From: Pseudooceanicola algae | GTDB taxonomy: Bacteria; Pseudomonadota; Alphaproteobacteria; Rhodobacterales; Rhodobacteraceae | Assembly (NCBI RefSeq): GCF_003590145.2 | Contig: NZ_CP060436.1 | Location: 2,485,001-2,549,000, forward strand | Reading direction: 5' to 3' | Length of the DNA: 64,000 nucleotides | Part shown: positions 1 through 8,169 of the stretch, in pieces | Numbering within the stretch: the stretch's first letter is position 1 | How the letters are laid out: every line of letters begins with the position of its first letter | Position numbers and translations under genes: made by a program | Notes under the pieces: model-generated | Database searches by the model: none | What the model saw: the letters and a program-made list of their open reading frames with translations, nothing else | What the model was told of the DNA's origin: nothing

Positions 1-638
1 GCAAAGCCCAGCATGTTCAGCCCCTCGACCGGCGTATAGCTGCGCGGCAGGATGATCATCACCACGCCCATCAACAGGAAATTCGCCATCATCGGGTAAA
101 GCAGCATGACGACCGAGCGTTCCTCGGATCCGATCTTGCGTACGATCACGGCCGCGAAGGCGCCGCAGAAGGCCGCGACCATGGCCGCGACATGGCCCAC
201 GGTCAGCGCCGCCCCACCGGGGTTCAGGACGATGCCCACCCCCGCCAGGCCCACGCAGATGGCGATCCAGCGATGCAGGCGTACCTTTTCCCCCAGCAGC
301 GGGATCGAGATCACCGTGATCAGCAGGGGGGTTGCAAAGAAGATGGAATAGGCATCGGCCAGCGGCAGCACCGAAAAGGCAAAGAAGGCGCAGCCATTGG
401 CGGTGACGGTGAAAAGCGTTCGGGCCAGCATCCACCAGGGATGCACCGGGATCAGCGTTCCGGGCTTGGCGTCCCGCATCAGCATGACCGAGGTCAGTGG
501 AAAGCCGAACAGGACCGAGAAGAAGACGATCTGGAAGGATGAATAATCCGCCCCGAGGTATTTCACCACCACGTCGTGGGTCGAATAGATGCCGTAGGCC
601 AGCAAGGCGAAAAGAATCCCACGGGTATTTCCAGACAT
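1..638 (-). CDS. EamA/DMT-family transporter, C-terminus cut by window edge
   Basis: The reading frame begins with ATG at 638 and stays open to the window edge, giving about 212 visible residues. It opens MSGNTRGILFALLAYGIYST and shows repeated hydrophobic segments with short polar loops. The first EamA repeat ends near a GGAALTVGHVAAMVAAFCGA stretch, where the second begins. DMT proteins have ten membrane helices in two EamA repeats and usually export amino acids or other small metabolites; the substrate cannot be read here. A GAAGGGGA Shine-Dalgarno lies just before the ATG. The leuB terminator sits immediately upstream on the same strand, so the gene either has its own promoter very close by or is read through from leuB. 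Confidence 0.8.
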   Translation of the reverse strand, partial: MSGNTRGILFALLAYGIYSTHDVVVKYLGADYSSFQIVFFSVLFGFPLTSVMLMRDAKPGTLIPVHPWWMLARTLFTVTANGCAFFAFSVLPLADAYSIFFATPLLITVISIPLLGEKVRLHRWIAICVGLAGVGIVLNPGGAALTVGHVAAMVAAFCGAFAAVIVRKIGSEERSVVMLLYPMMANFLLMGVVMIILPRSYTPVEGLNMLGF

Positions 639-650
639 GCTGTCCCCTTC

Positions 651-690
651 AAAAAAGACATCCTCCCGGCCTTATGCTGGGGCCGGGAGG
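651..690 (-). terminator. Rho-independent terminator after leuB
   Basis: A perfect 10-bp stem (662-671 with 681-690, 9-nt loop) is followed on the minus strand, after four bases, by six T residues (656-651). It ends leuB transcription and lies 13 bases before the start codon of the DMT transporter gene, next to its ribosome binding site. Confidence 0.8.
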
Positions 691-767
691 CGAAAAGGCA
701 AGCGGAACCTGCCCTTCAGGTCAGATTGTCGGGTGGGCTGCCCCGGTCCGGACCGGGACAGCGGCAG

Positions 768-1871
768 TCAAAGGCTGGCGTCCAGCGCCGCGATCACCGC
801 ATCGCCCATGTCGGCGGTCGTCGCCGGGGTGATGCCTTCGTCGTTCAGCAGGTCCGCGGTGCGCACACCATCGGCCAGCACCTTTTCCACCGCTGCTTCA
901 AGGCGGGTCGCCTCGTCACCCTGATCAAAGCTGTAGCGCAGCGCCATGGCAAAGCTGAGGATACAGGCACAGGGGTTGGCCTTGCCCTGTCCGGCGATAT
1001 CGGGGGCCGAGCCGTGAACGGGTTCGTAAAGCGCCTTGGGCCGGCCATTGGCCATCGGTGCACCCAGCGAAGCAGAGGGCAACATACCGAGTGATCCCGT
1101 CAGCATGGCGGCGAGATCGGACAGCAGATCGCCGAACAGGTTGTCCGTCACGATGACGTCGAACTGCTTGGGCCAGCGGGTCAGCTGCATGGCACCGGCA
1201 TCGGCATACATATGCGACAGCTCGACCTCGGGGTAATCCTTGCCGACTTCCGTGACGACTTCGCGCCACAGGATGCCGGATTCCATCACGTTGGCCTTTT
1301 CCATCGAGCACAGCTTCTTGCCGCGCTTCATCGCCAGTTCGAAGGCAGAACGCGCCACGCGGTCAATCTCGGATTCCGTATAGCGCTGCGTGTTGATGCC
1401 GACGCGCTCATTGCCTTCCTCGATGATGCCGCGCGGCTCACCGAAATAGACGCCCGAGGTCAGTTCGCGCACGATCATGATGTCGAGCCCGGCGACCACG
1501 TTCTTTTTCAGGGACGAGAAATCCGCCAGCGCGTCAAAGCACTGGGCCGGACGCAGGTTGGAGTAAAGGTCCATCTCCTTGCGCAGGCGCAGCAGGCCGC
1601 GCTCGGGCTTCACCGAAAAGTCGAGTACGTCGTATTTCGGTCCACCAACGGCCCCCAGCAGAACCGCGTCGGCCTCTTGCGCCTTGGCCATGGTTTCGTC
1701 GGTCAGCGGGGTGCCATGGGCATCATAGGCCGCGCCGCCCACCAGGTCCTCGGTCACGTCGAAGGCCATGCCACGCTTGTCACCGAACCAGCCGATGATC
1801 TTGCGCACTTCGGCCATGACTTCGGGGCCGATGCCGTCTCCGGCAAGGATAAGAAGCGAGGGGTTGCTCAT
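768..1871 (-). CDS. leuB: 3-isopropylmalate dehydrogenase
   Basis: LeuB oxidatively decarboxylates 3-isopropylmalate to 2-oxoisocaproate with NAD, the third leucine-specific step, in the cytoplasm. The 367-residue product has the full family layout: N-terminal [17 protein letters not shown], the substrate-binding LRPAQ arginine region, the metal- and substrate-binding [10 protein letters not shown] near residue 245, and the NAD-loop [18 protein letters not shown] at 1877 is also in frame, but the ATG at 1871 is better placed, 9 bases after AGGAAGG. LeuC and LeuD lie upstream on the same strand but are separated by other genes, including two in the opposite direction, so leuB is its own transcription unit. 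A strong terminator follows. Confidence 0.96.
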   Translation of the reverse strand: MSNPSLLILAGDGIGPEVMAEVRKIIGWFGDKRGMAFDVTEDLVGGAAYDAHGTPLTDETMAKAQEADAVLLGAVGGPKYDVLDFSVKPERGLLRLRKEMDLYSNLRPAQCFDALADFSSLKKNVVAGLDIMIVRELTSGVYFGEPRGIIEEGNERVGINTQRYTESEIDRVARSAFELAMKRGKKLCSMEKANVMESGILWREVVTEVGKDYPEVELSHMYADAGAMQLTRWPKQFDVIVTDNLFGDLLSDLAAMLTGSLGMLPSASLGAPMANGRPKALYEPVHGSAPDIAGQGKANPCACILSFAMALRYSFDQGDEATRLEAAVEKVLADGVRTADLLNDEGITPATTADMGDAVIAALDASL

Positions 1872-1950
1872 GGTCACTGTCCTTCCTGAACTTCCGGCCT
1901 GTCAGCGACCGGAACTGTTCCGCTTCGCCTAACGGCAAGTAGAGGAAAGT

Positions 1951-2847
1951 TCAAGAAACGAAGGCGGCGAGTCCGGCCTCCAGCCGGTCCCAGACCAGGG
2001 CGACGCGGGGGGTGTGGCGCAGGACCTCATGGGCGGCCAGCCAGACCGGCAACACCGGCAGCGCAAGCGGGCTCGGGATCTCTTCCAGCTGCGGATCGGC
2101 GCGCCCGATGCTGCGCTGGCCGAAACCGATGCCGCAGCCGGCGCGGACCAGTTCCCAATAGGTCACCTGATCATCGCAACGGACCGCGAAATCTTCGCGG
2201 GTCAGGGCGATCCCCATCGCGCCCATGCCGCGCAGGATCAGGTCCGACCGGTCATAGCCCACAAGGTCGCAGGCCAGAATCTGCGCCATGGTTTCCGGCC
2301 GCCCCACCCGATCAAGGTACTGTGGCGCGGCAAAGACCCCGATCTCGACCACGCCCAGCCTGCGGGTGACGATTTCCAGCTGCTCGGGGCGGAACATCCG
2401 CACCGCGATATCGGCCTCGCGGAAGGTCAGGCTTTCGGCCCGGTCAGAGGCGGCAAGTTCAATGCGTAGTTGGGGCACCTCGGCGCGCAACTGCGCCAGG
2501 ATCCCCGGCAGGATGCGGAAGGCCACCATTTCCGAAGCCGTGATCCGCACCGTGCCCGCCAGCCGGTCGTCCTGCCCGGCCACGCAGAGCGCGATCTCTC
2601 CGACCGAGGCCTGGATGCGCCGCGCCGCCGGCAGGATCTGCTGTCCGGTGGGCGACAGGGCAAGACCACGGGGATGGCGCAGGAACAGCTCGGCCCCAAG
2701 GGTGTCCTCCAACCGCTTGACCTGCCGCCCCAGCGTGGGTTGCGACAGTCCAAGCGCCCGTGCCGCGCCCGACAGCGACCCGGCATCGGCCACGGCGACA
2801 AACACCTGCACCAGCGCCCAGTCGAGGGAAGAGACCCGGTTATCCAT
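1951..2847 (-). CDS. LysR-family transcriptional regulator
   Basis: A 298-residue LysR protein. The winged helix-turn-helix is at residues 8-66 (GSLSGAARALGLSQPTLGRQ then VKRLEDTLGAELF), and a type 2 periplasmic-binding-like effector domain fills the rest (from about residue 94, GTVRITASEMVAFRILPGIL). The gene is divergent from an NAD-dependent epimerase-like gene with about 95 bp between them, and an ATTCA-N4-TGAAT palindrome overlaps its own start codon. The usual reading is that it regulates the divergent gene and itself. The effector is unknown. Confidence 0.9.
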   Translation of the reverse strand: MDNRVSSLDWALVQVFVAVADAGSLSGAARALGLSQPTLGRQVKRLEDTLGAELFLRHPRGLALSPTGQQILPAARRIQASVGEIALCVAGQDDRLAGTVRITASEMVAFRILPGILAQLRAEVPQLRIELAASDRAESLTFREADIAVRMFRPEQLEIVTRRLGVVEIGVFAAPQYLDRVGRPETMAQILACDLVGYDRSDLILRGMGAMGIALTREDFAVRCDDQVTYWELVRAGCGIGFGQRSIGRADPQLEEIPSPLALPVLPVWLAAHEVLRHTPRVALVWDRLEAGLAAFVS

Positions 2848-2859
2848 TCATTTCTGAAT
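2846..2859. promoter_or_regulatory. Candidate LysR operator (ATTCA-N4-TGAAT)
   Basis: A perfect inverted repeat, ATTCATTTCTGAAT, overlaps the start codon of the LysR gene and sits 85 bp before the divergent epimerase-like gene. It fits the T-N11-A form of LysR boxes. Its position would favour autorepression. Direct binding is inference. Confidence 0.4.
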
Positions 2860-2943
2860 ATAGGATATGTGGTCTCGGTCAATTCCCCAACAAGTGTGAA
2901 CAGGCCATCCTGCCCGCAGATGTCAGAACAAGAGGCAGGACAG

Positions 2944-3918
2944 ATGCAACCCACGAAGACTTCCCAAAACGTGTTGATCCTCGGCGCGCGGGGTAAATTT
3001 GGCTCTCATGCACAGGCCGCTTTCGAAGCGGCAGGCTGGAGGACCCATTGTTTCCAGCGCGGGCAGGACGACCTGATGCAGGCCGCGCAGGGCATGGACG
3101 TGATCGTGATGGGCTGGAACCCGGTCGATTACAGCCGTTGGAAGGCCGAGCTGTTGCCCATGCACGAGGCCGTCATCGCAGCGGCCAGCGCGGCAGGCGC
3201 CACCGTGATCCTGCCCGGCAATGTCTATGTCTTCGGTCCGGCATCGCCCCCGGTCTGGTCGTTGCAGACCCCACATCGCGCGACCAACCCGCTGGGGCAG
3301 TTGCGGATCAAGGTCGAGCAGATGTACCGCACCGCGCCCTGTCGGGTGATCTTGCTGCGCTGCGGAGATTTCATCGACACGCGGCCCTCCGGCAACTGGT
3401 TCGACCAGATCATCACCCGGCCGCTGGCCCGTGGCAGGATCACCTATCCGGGGCCCGCTGACCGCCCCCACGCCTGGGCCTACCTTCCCGATGCCGCCCG
3501 CGCCGCCGTCGCGCTGGCCAAAATCCGCGAAGATCTTGCCGGCTTCGAGGACGTACCCTTTCCCGGCTACACCCTGACCGGGGGCGAACTGGCCGCCGCA
3601 CTGGCCTCGGCTCTGGGCCGGCCGGTCCGGGTCGCGCGTTTCCACTGGTTGATTGTGACGCTGCTGAGGCCCGTCATGGCAGGGGCCTCCGGGTTGATCG
3701 AGATGCGCTATCTCTGGGAAAAACCCCAGCGGTTGGACTCCGCCAGATTGGCGCAGCTACTGCCCGACTGGCAGCCCACGCCCCTGCCCGAAGCGCTTGA
3801 AGCTGTCACGGACTCACTGCCCGGCCGGGCCCGCCGCCGACCATCTGACCGCGGCGCAAAGCACCATCCCACATCACGCGGAAAGAGAAAATTGCACCTT
3901 GATCATCGGGGCGGTTAA
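2944..3918 (+). CDS. NAD(P)-dependent epimerase/dehydratase-like Rossmann protein
   Basis: A 324-residue protein with an N-terminal Rossmann fold: NVLILGARGKFGSHAQAAFE carries the GxxGxxG dinucleotide motif. The central part has the extended-SDR feel (ILPGNVYVFGPASPP, LRCGDFID), but no clear YxxxK pair is visible, which is common in NmrA-like and atypical members. The open frame reaches back to 2470, but the divergent LysR gene occupies that region. The ATG at 2944 follows AGGCAGGA and makes the protein begin just before the Rossmann strand. The last 40 residues are rich in Arg and Lys and low in complexity, so the natural C-terminus may be an extension. Substrate unknown; control by the adjacent LysR is inferred from the divergent layout. 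Confidence 0.82.
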   Translation: MQPTKTSQNVLILGARGKFGSHAQAAFEAAGWRTHCFQRGQDDLMQAAQGMDVIVMGWNPVDYSRWKAELLPMHEAVIAAASAAGATVILPGNVYVFGPASPPVWSLQTPHRATNPLGQLRIKVEQMYRTAPCRVILLRCGDFIDTRPSGNWFDQIITRPLARGRITYPGPADRPHAWAYLPDAARAAVALAKIREDLAGFEDVPFPGYTLTGGELAAALASALGRPVRVARFHWLIVTLLRPVMAGASGLIEMRYLWEKPQRLDSARLAQLLPDWQPTPLPEALEAVTDSLPGRARRRPSDRGAKHHPTSRGKRKLHLDHRGG

Positions 3919-3981
3919 ACTGTTCGGTAAGCCCTTTCGTGGACAACCCCTCGGTATGCCCTCTGAAAGGACGCGCTTTCG

Positions 3982-5319
3982 ATGACCAGTGACATGCCTC
4001 ACCTTCTGAACACCCTGGGGCTGGATGCGGCCGCCCGGTCGCTGCTGAACGATGCCGGGACAATCCTGTCCGGCCAGATGGAAGAGATCGTCAACGACCA
4101 GAAGGCGATGATCCGCGCCCGTCCCGACCTGATCGGCATGTACCCGGACGAGGCGGCGCTGGATCGCGAAGTCCGGGCGCGCTCGGCCCATTGGTCCCGG
4201 CTGTTCTCTGACAGGCTGGACAACGCCTTTGCCACGGAATCGCGCAATATCGGGCGGGCGCATTTCCTGTCCGGCCTCGATATCGAAAGCTTCTTCACCG
4301 CCTACGGGCGGGCCCTGGCGCAGATCCACGTGGTGATCCTGCGCAGCGCGGCGCGGCGCGGCAAGCTGCGGCTGGAAATGGCCGAACAGATCGCCGATGC
4401 GGTGACCCGCGCGGCGATCCTTGATCAGATGCTCGCGCAGGACGGCTTCAATACCGCGCAGAAGGAAGACTTCGGCAAACGCCTGGGCCGGCTCGGCGCC
4501 CGGGTCGAGGCCGCCTTCGGCTCGGTTTCCACCAATGTCCAGAGCTCGACGCATGAACTGACGGGAATCGCCCGCACGATGTCCGAAGGGTCGCGCAGTG
4601 CCCTGCCCCGTGTCGATGCCGCTGTCGGGGCCGCCGGAGAAACGGCGGTCAAGATCCTGTCCGTCTCCAGCGCTGCCGAGGAACTTTCTGCCTCGATCCG
4701 CGAAATCACGGCACAGGTGCACGACGCAGACCGGATTTCGGCCGAGGCAACCGCCAAGGCGGAACGCACCGACGATCTGGTCCAGGCGCTCAAGGGCTCG
4801 GGCCAGGAAATCAGCGGCGTGATCGAGATGATTTCCGATATTGCCTCCCAGACCAACCTGCTGGCCCTGAATGCCTCGGTCGAGGCGGCGCGCGCCGGGG
4901 AAGCGGGCAAGGGGTTTGCTGTTGTCGCCCAAGAGGTAAAGCAGTTGTCGACGCGGATTTCCCAGGCGACGACGGATATTTCGGGCCGCATCGACCAGAT
5001 GCATCGCGACATCATCGAAGCCGTGGACGCAATCCACGATGTCGGCGGCACCATCCGGCAGATCGCCGAAATCAACTCGGCCATCTCGGTCTCGGTCGAG
5101 CAACAGAAGCTGGCCACCGACGACATCGCCCGCCACGCCGAGGCGACAGCGACCGGCACCGATCAGATGACCCAGAACATAGAGGCCGTCAGCACGGTCG
5201 TGCGCCAGACCAACGACCACACCGCCACGGTCCTGACCGCCGTCCAGGGGCTGAGCGATCAATCCGACAGCCTGCAGGCCCAGATCAAGAAGTTCATCGC
5301 CGGGATCAAGGCCGCCTGA
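3982..5319 (+). CDS. Globin-coupled methyl-accepting chemotaxis protein (soluble haem sensor)
   Basis: The 445-residue protein has no membrane segment. Residues 1 to about 165 match the sensor globin of HemAT-type receptors: an SAHWSRLFS helix, then [11 protein letters not shown] with the proximal haem histidine at His94, then [13 protein letters not shown]. Residues about 200-445 are an MCP signalling domain, with the hairpin tip [20 protein letters not shown] followed by [18 protein letters not shown]. Proteins of this type bind oxygen on haem and signal to CheA from the cytoplasm for aerotaxis. A GAAAGGA site precedes the ATG. No other chemotaxis genes are in the window, so this is an orphan receptor, possibly joining an array encoded elsewhere. 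The ligand could be oxygen, NO or CO. Confidence 0.88.
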   Translation: MTSDMPHLLNTLGLDAAARSLLNDAGTILSGQMEEIVNDQKAMIRARPDLIGMYPDEAALDREVRARSAHWSRLFSDRLDNAFATESRNIGRAHFLSGLDIESFFTAYGRALAQIHVVILRSAARRGKLRLEMAEQIADAVTRAAILDQMLAQDGFNTAQKEDFGKRLGRLGARVEAAFGSVSTNVQSSTHELTGIARTMSEGSRSALPRVDAAVGAAGETAVKILSVSSAAEELSASIREITAQVHDADRISAEATAKAERTDDLVQALKGSGQEISGVIEMISDIASQTNLLALNASVEAARAGEAGKGFAVVAQEVKQLSTRISQATTDISGRIDQMHRDIIEAVDAIHDVGGTIRQIAEINSAISVSVEQQKLATDDIARHAEATATGTDQMTQNIEAVSTVVRQTNDHTATVLTAVQGLSDQSDSLQAQIKKFIAGIKAA

Positions 5320-5352
5320 TCGCTGGTGCCCCGCCGCCGTCTGACCGGGGTT

Positions 5353-6360
5353 TCAGGGCTTCAGGATATCAACCCAGACCAGCCGATGCCGCCCGACCAA
5401 CTGCGGCGCCTCGGCAAGCGAAGACTCCACGGGCCAGTAGACCCCGGACCCGACCACCTGCAAAGCCGCGCTAGGCAGCACGTAGTCGACCCGCATTCGG
5501 CCCGGCCCGGCACCGCCCCAATCCACCGTCGCCACCTCTCCCTGCCCATCTGTAGGGCGCGGATCCTGAAGCGCAGGATCGGCCAGCAGGGCATGGATCG
5601 CCTCCCGACGCCCGTCGCCCTTGGCGGGGTCGAGGTTGGCGCCGCCGATCACCACGGGGAATGCCGGGGGCGGGCCGAATTCCCCGGCCAAAAGCAATTG
5701 CCAAAACCGGATCTCATCCGCATTGCGCCGCCCGTTGCGGTCTTCGGGCCCGTCGAAAACCGGTGTCGTGGCGCGAAAGATCCCCAAGGTCAGCGGCCCC
5801 GCCGGGATCAGCCAATGTCCGACTGAGGACAGGCGTTGATGATCGCGTCCCGTATCGTCTGGTTGCATCAGACTGCCCGGCAGGTCCTGCCACAATAGCT
5901 CCGAAAAGGACCGCGCCGGCCCCAGCGGCAAACGGGACAGCACCGCCAGCCCCGCCGCGCCGTTGAACCGACCATAGCCCTGGGCATCGCGCGCCTCGCC
6001 AAGGCGACCGTTGCGATCCAGATCCAGCCCGGTCGGCACACCACTGTTCGGACGGGCGGCGAAAAGATGAGGATAGGGCGCTGCGAAACCTGCATTCAAT
6101 GCGGAAAGCGCGCGGTTCTCTGCATCGTAGTCAATCCCCGCCAGGACCAGGATATCCGGATCAACCCGCGCGACAACCTGCCCAAGGGCGGCGAAACGCG
6201 GATCCTTGCCCGCCAGCAGATCGCGCAGCAGAAGACCCGGTCCTTCGGCCTCAAGCTCCGTGTCGTAATAGGCAATGCGCAGGGTCCGGGGATCTGCCGC
6301 CGCCCCGGTGGTCAGCGCTATCGTCCCCAGCGCCAGAAGCCATCGCCATGCCTTGCCCAT
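5353..6360 (-). CDS. Exported endonuclease/exonuclease/phosphatase-fold protein with altered catalytic residues
   Basis: 335 residues from the ATG at 6360, which follows GGAGGGG; a TTG at 6384 would only extend it. The start encodes a signal peptide (MGKAWRWLLALGTIALTTGA, cleavage near AAADP). The rest has the EEP-fold order: LRIAYYDTE, ILVLAGIDYD, a long central region with LSSVGHWLIP, VVIGGANLDP, and a C-terminal RHRLVWVDI. In active EEP enzymes the fourth motif is GDxN; here the Asp is Gly240. The expected histidine before the conserved PVFDGPEDRNGRRN segment is Arg196. These changes suggest weak or no phosphodiesterase activity. A CtrA-like TTAA-N7-TTAA site lies 40-54 bp upstream. The gene is convergent with the chemoreceptor gene. 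Confidence 0.8.
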   Translation of the reverse strand: MGKAWRWLLALGTIALTTGAAADPRTLRIAYYDTELEAEGPGLLLRDLLAGKDPRFAALGQVVARVDPDILVLAGIDYDAENRALSALNAGFAAPYPHLFAARPNSGVPTGLDLDRNGRLGEARDAQGYGRFNGAAGLAVLSRLPLGPARSFSELLWQDLPGSLMQPDDTGRDHQRLSSVGHWLIPAGPLTLGIFRATTPVFDGPEDRNGRRNADEIRFWQLLLAGEFGPPPAFPVVIGGANLDPAKGDGRREAIHALLADPALQDPRPTDGQGEVATVDWGGAGPGRMRVDYVLPSAALQVVGSGVYWPVESSLAEAPQLVGRHRLVWVDILKP

Positions 6361-6397
6361 CTGCCCCTCCGTCCTGTCCGGCAAGGTGGCAGGGCGT

Positions 6398-6416
6398 GGT
6401 TAACGCAGGCTTAACC
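6398..6416. promoter_or_regulatory. CtrA-like box TTAA-N7-TTAA, also an inverted repeat
   Basis: Positions 6400-6414 read TTAA, seven bases, TTAA, followed by CC. With the flanking GG this makes GGTTAA-N7-TTAACC, a symmetric site. It matches the alphaproteobacterial CtrA consensus exactly. It lies just upstream of the EEP-fold gene and downstream of leuD. A single match in a GC-rich genome is suggestive only. Confidence 0.35.
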
Positions 6417-6439
6417 TGCGTCTCCCATCCCGAAACGCA

Positions 6440-6465
6440 AAAGGGCGCCCCCAAGGACGCCCTTT
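6440..6465 (-). terminator. Rho-independent terminator after leuD
   Basis: An 8-bp stem (AAAGGGCG at 6440-6447 with CGCCCTTT at 6458-6465) begins about 19 bases past the leuD stop. On the minus strand it ends in a four-T run. It separates leuD from the EEP-fold gene. Confidence 0.6.
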
Positions 6466-6484
6466 CACCTGACGGGACACGCGC

Positions 6485-7090
6485 TCAGACCCAGGGGCGG
6501 GACTGGGTTGCAGCGGCTTCGAATGTCTCGATCGAAGCGACCTTTTCAAGCGTCAGACCGATATCGTCCAGCCCTTCCAACAGGCAATGCTTGCGGAACG
6601 GATCGACCTCGAAGGCAAAGACTTCGCCATCCGAGGTGGTGACAGTCTGCGCCTCAAGATCCACGTCCATGCGCGCGTTGGAGCCCTTTTCGGCGTCCTT
6701 CATCAACACATCCACGACCTCTTGCGGCATGACGATCGGCAGCATCCCGTTCTTGAAGCAGTTGTTGAAGAAGATGTCCGCGAAGGAGGTCGAGATCACC
6801 ACCTTGATGCCGAAATCCGCCAGCGCCCAGGGCGCGTGTTCCCGTGACGAGCCACAGCCGAAATTGTCGCCCGCAACGATCACCGACGCCGCGCGATAGG
6901 CCGGGCGATTCAACACGAAATCGGGGATTTCGTCACCATTGTCGTCATAGCGCATCTCGGCAAAGGCATGCACGCCAAGGCCGGTCCGCTTGATCGTCTT
7001 CAGGAATTGCTTCGGGATGATCATGTCGGTGTCGATGTTGACCAGCGGCATAGGCGCCGCAACCCCGGAAAGTTTTTCGAATTTTTCCAT
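6485..7090 (-). CDS. leuD: 3-isopropylmalate dehydratase small subunit
   Basis: LeuD is the swivelling small subunit that joins LeuC to isomerise 2-isopropylmalate to 3-isopropylmalate through isopropylmaleate. The 201-residue length is normal. The substrate-recognition segment [13 protein letters not shown] and the early [12 protein letters not shown] are intact. The ATG is one base after the stop codon of the upstream lipoprotein gene, without a strong Shine-Dalgarno of its own, so translation is probably coupled to that gene. LeuC is two genes upstream on the same strand, which keeps both subunits in one apparent transcription unit. Confidence 0.96.
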   Translation of the reverse strand: MEKFEKLSGVAAPMPLVNIDTDMIIPKQFLKTIKRTGLGVHAFAEMRYDDNGDEIPDFVLNRPAYRAASVIVAGDNFGCGSSREHAPWALADFGIKVVISTSFADIFFNNCFKNGMLPIVMPQEVVDVLMKDAEKGSNARMDVDLEAQTVTTSDGEVFAFEVDPFRKHCLLEGLDDIGLTLEKVASIETFEAAATQSRPWV

Positions 7091-7091
7091 A

Positions 7092-7493
7092 TCAGTACTC
7101 GTTTTCTGTTCTGATCAAGCCGTCGCCATTGCCGGTCGTGCCTGCAACAAGCACGCTGCCATCGATCCGCTTCTCGACCTCGTAGACACCGCCGCGCGGG
7201 TAAAGAGGACCCTCGGCACAGGACGCGGCAAAGGACACCGTCCTGCCATCGGGTTGGGCGGTCTCTGCATAGCCTGTAACCTTGCCGCCCCTGCAGGCCG
7301 CCCCAAGGTAGGTCGGCACCTCTGCGGCGAAGAAGCCGAGCGGGTTGTAGGTCCCGGCGAGGCGGCCAGCGTCACTGCGGAAAAGAAATTCCTCGGATGG
7401 CAGGGCCGTGCTGTCATTCGTGGCCGCGCAGGCGCTCAGCGCGCCCAGAATCAGGGCCGCGGCGACCGTTCTGATCTTGGTGATTTGCCTCAT
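7092..7493 (-). CDS. Small predicted lipoprotein of unknown function
   Basis: A 133-residue protein with a lipoprotein signal: a charged start, the hydrophobic stretch AAALILGAL and the lipobox LSAC with the acceptor Cys22. The mature part ([20 protein letters not shown] onwards) is soluble and probably rich in beta strands, with two further cysteines (about residues 68 and 92) that could form a disulfide. I do not recognise the family. It sits between the HdeD-like gene and leuD with a one-base gap to leuD, so it is probably co-transcribed and coupled with leuD although nothing suggests a role in leucine synthesis. Confidence 0.72.
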   Translation of the reverse strand: MRQITKIRTVAAALILGALSACAATNDSTALPSEEFLFRSDAGRLAGTYNPLGFFAAEVPTYLGAACRGGKVTGYAETAQPDGRTVSFAASCAEGPLYPRGGVYEVEKRIDGSVLVAGTTGNGDGLIRTENEY

Positions 7494-7577
7494 GTCAGGT
7501 CATCTCCCTGGGGAACAGGCGCCCGGTGGGTCCCTGCGGGCCGGCCGGACGGGTTGATCTTGAATGCTTAGGGACAT

Positions 7578-7600
7578 CCCGGCGCCAGGACGGCGCCGGG
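7578..7600 (-). terminator. Strong hairpin after the HdeD-like gene
   Basis: A perfect 9-bp GC-rich stem (7578-7586 with 7592-7600, 5-base loop) starts 11 bases past the stop of the HdeD-like gene. It has no T run on either strand, so it may only weaken transcription or protect a 3' end. Confidence 0.3.
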
Positions 7601-7610
7601 GCGAAATCTT

Positions 7611-8129
7611 TTAGTTGCCGTTGCGGCGGATGACGATGCCGAAGGTCAGCAGGCCCAGCCCTTCGGCCAGCAGCTGGAAGCCCAGAAGCAGGCCCAGAAG
7701 GGTCGGCGCCGCGCTGGCAAAATCAAAGAACACCAGCAGGCCGATCCCGACCGAAGCCACCCCCGACAGGACCGCCAGCCAAAGGAAAGGCGTGCCCGCC
7801 AGCCGGGTCGCCATCATCAGGCGGACGATCCCCATGACAAAGAAGACCACACCCAGGATCAGCGTCAGCGACACCGTGCCCTGCAGCGGATTGGCCAGCA
7901 GCCAGACACCCGCGACGATGGTCAGCAGCGCCACGAAGGCGTTCCACAACCGGAGGTCATGGGCGTCGGCCTTGAACAGGATCCAGGCCTGGATGATCCC
8001 GCTGGCAAGAAAGAAGATCCCCACCATGGTCGTCACGGCCAGCGAGGCCGCGAAGGGGTTCATCAATGCCAGGACGCCGCCGATCAGCAGCAGGGCTGCA
8101 ACGGCGATCAAAGTCGTGGATACCTTCAT
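7611..8129 (-). CDS. HdeD-family (DUF308) membrane protein
   Basis: The 172-residue protein is almost entirely hydrophobic, with about six membrane helices in three hairpin-like repeats (ALMNPFAASLAVTTMVGIFF and LANPLQGTVSLTLILGVVFF show the repeated NP-x-n pattern). This is the architecture of HdeD, an inner-membrane protein linked to acid resistance in enterobacteria; its molecular activity is unknown. GGGGGAG precedes the ATG. It lies 40 bp downstream of leuC and upstream of the lipoprotein gene and leuD, so it appears to be a passenger in a leucine operon. Confidence 0.85.
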   Translation of the reverse strand: MKVSTTLIAVAALLLIGGVLALMNPFAASLAVTTMVGIFFLASGIIQAWILFKADAHDLRLWNAFVALLTIVAGVWLLANPLQGTVSLTLILGVVFFVMGIVRLMMATRLAGTPFLWLAVLSGVASVGIGLLVFFDFASAAPTLLGLLLGFQLLAEGLGLLTFGIVIRRNGN

Positions 8130-8169
8130 GGGTTCGCTCCCCCGCCGGGTTTGAAAGACCCGGACATGA

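Noticed and set aside
2470-2943. 158-codon extension of the epimerase-like gene
   Set aside because: It runs antisense through the LysR gene; the ATG at 2944 has a ribosome site and starts just before the Rossmann fold.
3874-5262. Long open frame on the minus strand (462 codons) opposite the chemoreceptor gene
   Set aside because: It is a codon-position shadow of the real gene: Gly-, Arg- and Asp-rich without domains, while the plus strand has clear globin and MCP motifs.
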